Notes under the pieces: generated by a model
The model's database searches: none
Seen by the model: only the letters and a program-made list of their open reading frames with translations
Told to the model about the DNA's origin: nothing
Virus record (IMG/VR): IMGVR_UViG_3300042091_001222
Coordinates: 1 to 31,368 of that record
DNA length: 31,368 nt
Strand: one strand, 5' to 3'
From: a virus
Made by a program: the position numbers and the translations under genes
Part shown: positions 26,190-31,368 of the stretch, in pieces
Position numbering within the stretch: position 1 is the stretch's first letter
Layout of the letters: every line of letters begins with the position of its first letter

Positions 26190-26594
26190 TTATCCCGCGA
26201 TCACGCGCCCAGCACGCTCAAGATCGCGGGCGTAAATCTTTGCTTCTTCGGTGTTGCAAGCGGCGAGCGCGTAAGTCTGTCGCAGTTTTACAGCCCACTC
26301 CATGATTGAGCTGTGGGGACTATGGATGTGCCTTGATAGCAGCTCATCACAGACATAGAGCACGCCGCGGGCGAACTCCACGCTCTGTTCGGGTTCGTGC
26401 CTGTGACGCATCTCCTCGATCATGCGGTCAAGATGTTTACGGTACTCGTCCAAGTCCACATCCGCGCCACCCCCGAAGAGGCTCGCATGATGCGCGATAA
26501 AACTTAGACGCTGCTCATCCGTGAATTTGTGGTGATGACCGAGTTGCGGTTCGCCGCTATAAGGTTGCTGCGGTTCGTGACGGTGAGTGCTCAT
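26190..26594 (-). CDS. His-rich helical protein, 134 residues
   Basis: Starts in ATGA overlap with the upstream membrane gene. His-rich N-terminus (STHRHEPQQPYSGEPQLGHHH) and further His pairs (RHRHEPEQ, SRHIHSPHSS) suggest metal binding. Helical throughout (VEFARGVLYVCDELL, AVKLRQTYALAACN). No family recognised. Confidence 0.65.
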   Translation of the reverse strand: MSTHRHEPQQPYSGEPQLGHHHKFTDEQRLSFIAHHASLFGGGADVDLDEYRKHLDRMIEEMRHRHEPEQSVEFARGVLYVCDELLSRHIHSPHSSIMEWAVKLRQTYALAACNTEEAKIYARDLERAGRVIAG

Positions 26595-26785
26595 GGTTTC
26601 TCTCCATTTGGGGGTGTTTGCCACAACCCTCCATGATAAATACCCGACGCCGCTAGTGCCTTGAGCACTATCTCCCAATCAATAATCACTGTTGGTTCGT
26701 GGTTGGTGACCATTAGACTGGCATAAGCACTCAGGAAGATAACGACCGTGATTAGTAGTTGGTTGGTTAGTTGGTTGTTTTTCAT
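26591..26785 (-). CDS. Small membrane protein, holin candidate
   Basis: 64 residues. A hydrophobic helix at 9-27 (LLITVVIFLSAYASLMVTNH), then a second weaker one (IVLKALAASGIYHGGLW), then a polar tail. The W-x-x-x-L-x-A-L-x-A-x-G pattern of the second helix resembles small phage holin-like proteins. ATGA coupling on both sides. It lies near a TM/coiled-coil protein that could be a spanin. Lysis role is inference. Confidence 0.6.
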   Translation of the reverse strand: MKNNQLTNQLLITVVIFLSAYASLMVTNHEPTVIIDWEIVLKALAASGIYHGGLWQTPPNGEKP

Positions 26786-26967
26786 GGCTCTAGGTATGTT
26801 TTGGTGAACCAGCGGTCTTCTGTCTCGAGGATGAGATACATGGTATTACGATTCATCCCGAGTAATTTAGCCGCATGTTGTCGGTCTCCGTCACAAAATA
26901 AGAGCGCGCGCCTGATCCTGAGAGCCTGAGAACGGATGGTCCATATGCGAAACGCCCTTGGTTCCAT
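26782..26967 (-). CDS. Fis-type helix-turn-helix protein, 61 residues
   Basis: RRALLFCDGDRQHAAKLLGMNRNTMYLIL is a Fis/NtrC-like helix-turn-helix: helix, DxxxAAxxLG turn, then MNRNTMYL as recognition helix. The ATG follows GGAGCTTA. The C-terminal extension is short (FTKTYLEP). It probably binds DNA, perhaps as late-operon regulator; it lies upstream of the holin candidate in the same operon and couples to it by ATGA. Confidence 0.8.
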   Translation of the reverse strand: MEPRAFRIWTIRSQALRIRRALLFCDGDRQHAAKLLGMNRNTMYLILETEDRWFTKTYLEP

Positions 26968-27011
26968 TAAGCTCCGTCTGTATTGTGTGCTTCCTTTGCG
27001 AGCTGGGCAAC

Positions 27012-27185
27012 TCAAGCTGGAACCGCTCTAAACTCCGTACATGGACATCCAGCAAAAAGACAGAGCGTGGGCCATCGGCTTCGTTCCGCGTCCGCATGAT
27101 CGCGCTTCGGATGCGAGCAAAGGCACTTTTCGTTGTGCGGGCTGCTCTCCGGCTCCTTGTACGTCGGCGGCAACCATTCGTCCAT
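27012..27185 (-). CDS. Zinc-ribbon protein related to the one at 11596, 57 residues
   Basis: KCLCSHPKRDHAD (20-32) and CLFAGCPCTEF (42-52) repeat the CxC-H-xxR-x-H...C-C-x-C set of the 59-residue protein in the plus-strand cassette. CAGGGAATAAC precedes the ATG. Function unknown; two distant copies in one genome suggest a useful recurrent module. Confidence 0.65.
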   Translation of the reverse strand: MDEWLPPTYKEPESSPHNEKCLCSHPKRDHADAERSRWPTLCLFAGCPCTEFRAVPA

Positions 27186-27186
27186 G

Positions 27187-27465
27187 TTATTCCCTGAGTC
27201 CTAGCGCTTTCTCAACCAGAATGCGATAAATCTCATCCAGTTTAGCAGCCATCGCGGCCACCGACTGCCGGTATTTCTGGCAGTCGTCGAGATGTCCTTC
27301 GATCTGGCGCCCCTGTTCCTCAACCCGGTCGCTCAGCGCCTTGCGCGCCTTGTGTGCCCGCCGCATCCACTCCACCAGCGACAGCCAAGCCGCCGCCGCC
27401 AGCCATGCGGCCCAGTCCCAGAGCTTATCGTCGCTAGGCGGTTGCACTTTCGTCGTTTGAAACAC
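27187..27465 (-). CDS. TM plus coiled-coil protein, possible inner spanin
   Basis: 92 residues, GTG start overlapping the preceding stop (TAGTG). A hydrophobic, Trp-rich helix (WDWAAWLAAAAWLSLVEW, 16-33), basic after it, then a long coiled coil (LSDRVEEQGRQIEGHLDDCQ...AAMAAKLDEIYRILVEKALG). N-terminal anchor plus coiled coil is the topology of Rz-type inner spanins and also of some tail-associated proteins. A lipoprotein that could be its partner is at 10113-10310, far away. Confidence 0.6.
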   Translation of the reverse strand: MFQTTKVQPPSDDKLWDWAAWLAAAAWLSLVEWMRRAHKARKALSDRVEEQGRQIEGHLDDCQKYRQSVAAMAAKLDEIYRILVEKALGLRE

Positions 27466-27575
27466 TACGCCATGCTCTCGCTAACAACAAGTCTCTTTTT
27501 GGCCCTATTTGACTCGCCGTCCGGGTGGTCAAGGAGGCTCTCGAGAAAGGCACAGCGCTCGCAACCTCGGCTCAC
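27465..27575 (-). CDS. 36-residue linker peptide with a Cys pair
   Basis: GTGA overlap with the 547-residue gene before it and TAGTG overlap with the gene after. MSRGCERCAFLESLLDHPDG holds one CxxC. Its double coupling argues that it is translated. No function suggested. Confidence 0.5.
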   Translation of the reverse strand: MSRGCERCAFLESLLDHPDGESNRAKKRLVVSESMA

Positions 27576-29215
27576 TGCACTACTCGATACCCCTCAGCGT
27601 CGCCAGGCATCCCAAACTTGATCTTGGTCGGCACGGTAATCAGTTTGGAAAAGTCCGGCATCGTGCGACGGCGGATGATTAAAGGTCGCACCGCAGCATC
27701 GGTCGCGTCATCAATGGCGTTCTGTACCTCATCGTCCGAAGGACATGCTTTCTCGACGGTACAGTCATAAGTCACCGAAATGCCCTGTTGCGATGGCGTC
27801 TGTCCGGCGCGCAGCGGCTTTGGGTTCACCATGCGCACGCCCACCGAAGTGATTGCGGGATGAGCGTTCATAAGTATGTTCACGAGCGAGCCGGGGTCTT
27901 TAGTGCTGCCCAAGGCATCCCACAACTTGGCCGTTTGCGCGCGGGCAGCGTCGCCCGCTGGCGATTGGACATTGGGCAAATAGTTCATGACGCAATCTCC
28001 GGGAATCACGGGCACGTTGGTATCCGGGTTCGTGAACAGCGAAGTATTGTACTGAATCTCGCCCATGATGTTCGCGTTCGATTGAAAATAGCCTAGCGGG
28101 CTCGTGATAAAGCCCATCTGCGACGGCGAAATAGGAAGCAAAGTCCCCATATAAGCATTGCAGGTCTCGCCTGGCGTCCACCCCGCCCACGGCAAATAGC
28201 CGGGCCAGGGTGAGTTCCACTGACCAAACAGGGTATGGATGGCCGCGCCAGTCGTGAGGTCGGAGAAGCTCATCGGAGTCTGGCTGTTGCTCTCAACCTC
28301 CAGAACAGCGTAGTTCGCTCCATAGCCATTCGGCCAATTCTGGCCTCCGTCGTTGTTGAAATGAGTTGTTAGCTGCACCGGATTCGCGCTGGCCTTTTGG
28401 CCGGCGAGAAACGTATCCTCGAAATAAGCAACCTGCGCCTTGATTACCTCGGTGATGTCGCCGTACTGAACCCAACCACTCGACCTATAGGTATTGCTGT
28501 ATCCCCACGGATCGCTGAACCCGACTTCCTGCCCGAGCGTGTACCCGGCAATCATCGGGTCTGCGCCAAAAGCCGCGACGGAGGGGTTCGCTGGATAGGG
28601 ATAGCCGAAGATGCTCGTATGATACATCTGCGAGTCGGGATCGCCCATGCACCCGGCGTTGTATTCGTTTGGTGCGGGCCAAGCATTGTCCCAACCGTAC
28701 TCGGTGACCGAGATCGCGTCGAGCGCCTGACAGGGCGTGTAGGAATTAATGATGTCGGGGCTCAACAACGCCACGTCGGCGTTTGCAACATTAGGTGAAT
28801 TTGCAGGCGCGCCAGGATAGAAGCGATCATAGCCCGCGATACTGCCGACGATCTGGAGTGCGGTGGGCGCAATCGGATAGTCCATCGTGAAGCCAAGGTA
28901 CGGATCGCTGCTGTCGGCGTAGGTTTCAAGAAGGTTGGTCCCCATCGCGCTCGACGCGGTGACTAAATCCCACGGCCATTCGTTACCACCGCATTCAGTG
29001 CCGGGGTCCAACGGCATCACGCAATCCTCGACCGGATAGCCGAGCGTCGCCGTGCTGAACCATGTAATTTGCGTGCCGTTAATGTACTGATAATGAATGA
29101 CACTGGAACCGAGTTCCGAGCCGACCGTGCCATAAGGTATGCCGACGTTATCGCCGGCATAAACAGGCATGCCCAACAATAACGCCCCGAGAATTATGAA
29201 AAACCCGCATCTCAT
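27572..29215 (-). CDS. Exported or virion-surface protein, 547 residues
   Basis: Perfect AAAGGAGG before the ATG. N-terminal signal peptide (RCGFFIILGALLLGMPVYAGD, cleavage near residue 21). The mature part is rich in Tyr, Trp, Pro and Asn, with segments such as TTHFNNDGGQNWPNGYGANY, and seven or more Cys. The look is of an extracellular enzyme or binding protein; no catalytic motif could be fixed. It lies in an operon with a second signal-peptide protein and a possible hydrolase. Export of phage-coded proteins from the infected cell is unusual; the genes might act on host polymers or come from the host. Confidence 0.75.
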   Translation of the reverse strand: MRCGFFIILGALLLGMPVYAGDNVGIPYGTVGSELGSSVIHYQYINGTQITWFSTATLGYPVEDCVMPLDPGTECGGNEWPWDLVTASSAMGTNLLETYADSSDPYLGFTMDYPIAPTALQIVGSIAGYDRFYPGAPANSPNVANADVALLSPDIINSYTPCQALDAISVTEYGWDNAWPAPNEYNAGCMGDPDSQMYHTSIFGYPYPANPSVAAFGADPMIAGYTLGQEVGFSDPWGYSNTYRSSGWVQYGDITEVIKAQVAYFEDTFLAGQKASANPVQLTTHFNNDGGQNWPNGYGANYAVLEVESNSQTPMSFSDLTTGAAIHTLFGQWNSPWPGYLPWAGWTPGETCNAYMGTLLPISPSQMGFITSPLGYFQSNANIMGEIQYNTSLFTNPDTNVPVIPGDCVMNYLPNVQSPAGDAARAQTAKLWDALGSTKDPGSLVNILMNAHPAITSVGVRMVNPKPLRAGQTPSQQGISVTYDCTVEKACPSDDEVQNAIDDATDAAVRPLIIRRRTMPDFSKLITVPTKIKFGMPGDAEGYRVVQ

Positions 29216-29236
29216 ATTTTCTTTCCTCCTTTAATT

Positions 29237-29986
29237 TCACGGGCAGTTACAACTCGCCGCTGCGTTCGGTTCTGATGTGCCGTTAAACGTCATCGCTGTG
29301 ACCGTTCCAGCGGTTTTACTCGGACAGCCCTCGACCACCGCAGCTTGCGTCGCTCCCGAGCCCGTCGCGAGCTGCTCCTGGTCGACGAACGTGCCATCGG
29401 TATAGGTAAAGTTGAGCGACTGGTTTGTGCCCATGATTCCGATGGTCACCTGGTCCGAGCTGAAATTGCACGTCACGTAATAGCTATTCGTCGGCGTTGG
29501 GCTCGGCGAAGGTGTCGGTGTGCTCGTGGGAGTCAGGCTCGGCGTGGGCGTCGCGGTTAGAGTAGGCGTGGCGGTCATGGTTGGAGTTGCCGTGAGCGTC
29601 GGTGTGGGCGTGGGTGTGGCAGTGCCGATGCCGGTTAACGAATCCGAGTCGCCATTTGACCCGGCATTTTCGACCGTCAACGTGCCGGTATAGGTGCCGG
29701 CACTCGTCGGGGCAAATTGAATCACATCGTTGCAAGTTGTCCCGGACGATTCAGGATTGGTGGTGCAAGTGGTCGAGGCTAGGGAAAATCCCGTTCCACT
29801 GACTGAATTAGTCGAGATACGCTCGGTTGTCCCATAGGTGACGACCACCGTGATCTGCGACGTACCGCCATCCGCCACGTTGCCGAACGCGACCGGGTTC
29901 GGGTTGAAGGTGAAATAGGTCGTCGCCCAAGCTGGCGACCCCAGCAGTAGCGCTGCGAAAATTGCTGCCAGAACCTCTCGTTTCAT
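29237..29986 (-). CDS. Secreted Ig-like (ASH/choice-of-anchor D type) protein with Thr/Pro linker
   Basis: 249 residues. GAGGGGAAGAT precedes the ATG. Signal peptide (KREVLAAIFAALLLGSPAWA), then an ASH-type beta domain (FTFNPNPVAFGNVADGG...FAPTSAGTYTGTLTV), a linker of TP/AT repeats (about 122-165), and a small C-terminal domain with Cys. ASH-like domains and such linkers are typical of extracellular proteins of soil bacteria. The linker DNA is a degenerate tandem repeat. Probably binds partner proteins or surfaces. Confidence 0.8.
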   Translation of the reverse strand: MKREVLAAIFAALLLGSPAWATTYFTFNPNPVAFGNVADGGTSQITVVVTYGTTERISTNSVSGTGFSLASTTCTTNPESSGTTCNDVIQFAPTSAGTYTGTLTVENAGSNGDSDSLTGIGTATPTPTPTLTATPTMTATPTLTATPTPSLTPTSTPTPSPSPTPTNSYYVTCNFSSDQVTIGIMGTNQSLNFTYTDGTFVDQEQLATGSGATQAAVVEGCPSKTAGTVTAMTFNGTSEPNAAASCNCP

Positions 29987-29995
29987 ATCTTCCCC

Positions 29996-31368
29996 TCAAC
30001 AATTTCCCTCTATATCGGCTACTTCCGCTGCCGGAGCACCAGTAATCTCCACCGAGAAATTCTCGGTATTATTGCAGTTGACTGGCGCTCCTTTCGCACC
30101 GTTCGCCGGTGCGACATCGAACGTAACGAAGTTCGCCAATGGCAATAAGTTCATCAGCGACACGCCAGACGGGGCTTCGTAGTTCACCGGACACTGGAAG
30201 AATGAAAATGTGGTCGTCGGCGTCAAACTGGTGACTCCTGCCTGATAAATAGTCTCCGCATCCCAAGTCTGCAAGTCCGTCAGCGTGTTCCCTGGATTCA
30301 CGTTGCTGTAGTTATAAGGCGAAGTGTTACACGCAATCGTATTACTGTAATTATTCATGAAATTCGATCCTGAAGGCGCGCAGGCGTTTCCCGTTATCGT
30401 GGTCGGGCAGTTGAACCCTAGGCCAAGTGGATCGACTGTCGTTAAGCCGCTCGGACAGGTGTTGACGACGTTCGACCCTGCGCCACAAGTACAAACAGCA
30501 GCGGGATTGACCTGTACCCATGTCGTCTCGCCAATGAAATGCGAGACTTCCTGGTACAGATAGGTATTCGAGCCCGATCCGGCATAGTCAAGAATCGCTG
30601 CCGCTTCTTGCGCGCCTCCTGAACTTTTGCCGAACGCACAGACTTCGTTACCGCCTGTCACGTAGTGATTGTAGAAGTAGTCCAGCGCGGTCGCGGCTCG
30701 GCAATCCGCATAGAGCATATTCCCCGCTACGTCGGGCGTCCCTGAATTGGTCCACGATTGCTGCATTTTCGTGGAACTATACAGACATCCATAGTCAAGC
30801 CCCGCCGCATTTAAAACCGCAGCATAAGTCGAAGCTCCATCAGACGGGTTGTAACATGAGGATTGGGGGTCCCCCGCCAACGCTAGGACCGCCTTGCCGT
30901 TGGGACTGGCGGCGGTTGAAACCACTAACGTTCCCGACCAGGAATCGATGTTCGCACAGCCTGAAATCGTTACTGGGTAGCAAGTGCCACTGGGGAGCGT
31001 GCTGCAACTCGTTCCCGTTCCGACCGAGATCGTTCCCAGCGCCATCGGTACGGGCGAAGGCGTGGCGGTCGGTGTGGGTGTCGTCGAGGGGGTGGCGGTC
31101 GGTCCAATGCTTCCAGCTCCCTTGATACACCCTTGCGCAAAGCCTCCAGATGCCTGTCCCGCTCCGAATTGTCCGCCGAAACCCTCAGCACCGCCAAAAG
31201 GAGCTGGTGCGCAGTTTCCCGGAGATCCGGTCGGAGTGGCCGTTGCAGTTGCGGTCGCGGTTGCGGTCGCGGTTGCTGTGGGTGTTCCAGTCGCCGTAGC
31301 TGACGCTTCCAGCGCGATAGTTACGTTGTCTTGTGTGTGAGCCGTACCCTGCGTGATTAGGGTCTGAG
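29996..31368 (-). CDS. Partial extracellular protein with possible alpha/beta-hydrolase domain
   Basis: The frame is open at the window edge, so the N-terminus is missing; 456 residues are visible. It begins with polar sequence and an (AT)n linker, a Gly/Phe-rich patch, a second TP linker, then a compact domain. GKSSGGAQEAAAILDYAG provides a G-x-S-x-G nucleophile elbow after a strand (VCAF), and KAVLALAGDP and SHFIGETTWV fit other parts of such a fold, so an esterase/lipase-like enzyme is possible; the acid and His cannot be assigned. Several Cys suggest disulphides, hence secretion. The stop lies ten nucleotides before the next ATG. Confidence 0.7.
   Translation of the reverse strand, partial: QTLITQGTAHTQDNVTIALEASATATGTPTATATATATATATATPTGSPGNCAPAPFGGAEGFGGQFGAGQASGGFAQGCIKGAGSIGPTATPSTTPTPTATPSPVPMALGTISVGTGTSCSTLPSGTCYPVTISGCANIDSWSGTLVVSTAASPNGKAVLALAGDPQSSCYNPSDGASTYAAVLNAAGLDYGCLYSSTKMQQSWTNSGTPDVAGNMLYADCRAATALDYFYNHYVTGGNEVCAFGKSSGGAQEAAAILDYAGSGSNTYLYQEVSHFIGETTWVQVNPAAVCTCGAGSNVVNTCPSGLTTVDPLGLGFNCPTTITGNACAPSGSNFMNNYSNTIACNTSPYNYSNVNPGNTLTDLQTWDAETIYQAGVTSLTPTTTFSFFQCPVNYEAPSGVSLMNLLPLANFVTFDVAPANGAKGAPVNCNNTENFSVEITGAPAAEVADIEGNC
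31240..31277. repeat. Six-base-period repeat encoding the Ala-Thr linker
   Basis: GCGGTC and GCGGTT units alternate (12-bp period) on the plus strand; read on the minus strand they encode (Ala-Thr)n in the partial hydrolase gene. A slippage-prone linker. Confidence 0.8.

Noticed and set aside
1-31368. Circular closure of the window
   Set aside because: If position 31368 is joined to 1, the two open-ended minus-strand genes are not in the same frame, and portal and capsid genes are missing, so the window is a fragment.
1-31368. CRISPR array or diversity-generating retroelement
   Set aside because: No regularly spaced repeats of 25-40 nt, no Cas or reverse transcriptase motifs, and no template/variable repeat pair were seen.

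Overview
The window looks like part of a tailed-phage genome, most likely a podovirus with T7-like tail and internal-virion gene order, from an uncultivated, fairly GC-rich bacterial host. I base this on: a terminase encoded as separate ATPase and nuclease genes; two tail-adaptor-like proteins; an 898-residue tail-tube-like protein followed by a GNAT-like gene (the T7 gp12-gp13 arrangement); an ERF recombinase; a MazG-like hydrolase; and dozens of tiny genes joined by ATGA, GTGA or TGATG overlaps. I see no portal, major capsid, DNA polymerase, RNA polymerase or integrase. Genes run off both ends, so this is a fragment. The host phylum cannot be fixed; Thr/Pro-rich linkers in exported proteins and leaderless-type promoters only suggest a soil-type lineage.

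Layout. 1-9.5 kb (minus): virion genes read leftward from two paralogous mini membrane proteins and the terminase, through the tail genes, to an open-ended internal-virion-like gene; an HNH-AP2 endonuclease gene is embedded at the end of the GNAT gene, and a tRNA-Gln lies in a ribbon-helix-helix (RHH) reading frame. 9.7-11.2 kb (minus): small genes including a lipoprotein and a second RHH regulator. 11.3-12.9 kb (plus): eight mini genes from a well-formed promoter divergent from that regulator. 12.9-16.9 kb (minus): DNA-metabolism operon with an HNH protein, two PD-(D/E)XK-type nucleases, a free-standing DnaA DNA-binding domain, and orotate phosphoribosyltransferase at the end. 17.4-19.4 kb (plus): an inserted island with an IS1595-type transposase and a host-like membrane protein; it appears to have cut off the 3' end of a minus-strand operon that starts at 20.07 kb. 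20.16-25.3 kb (plus): early operon with RHH regulator, methyltransferase, Ala-repeat protein, ERF annealing protein, HicB-like and lysozyme-like proteins and MazG. 25.4-31.4 kb (minus): exported or virion-surface proteins including a possible alpha/beta-hydrolase, then membrane, coiled-coil, zinc and HTH mini proteins.

Three patterns cut across the window. First, six operon-leading genes have the start ATG only 5-8 nt downstream of a candidate -10 hexamer (leaderless transcripts), whereas internal genes use Shine-Dalgarno or overlap coupling. Second, neighbouring mini genes repeatedly share near-identical 10-20 nt boundary sequences at their starts or stops, as if genes were inserted at, or copied with, their junctions. 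Third, about fifteen proteins of 34-67 residues carry Cys/His pairs of the zinc-ribbon type.
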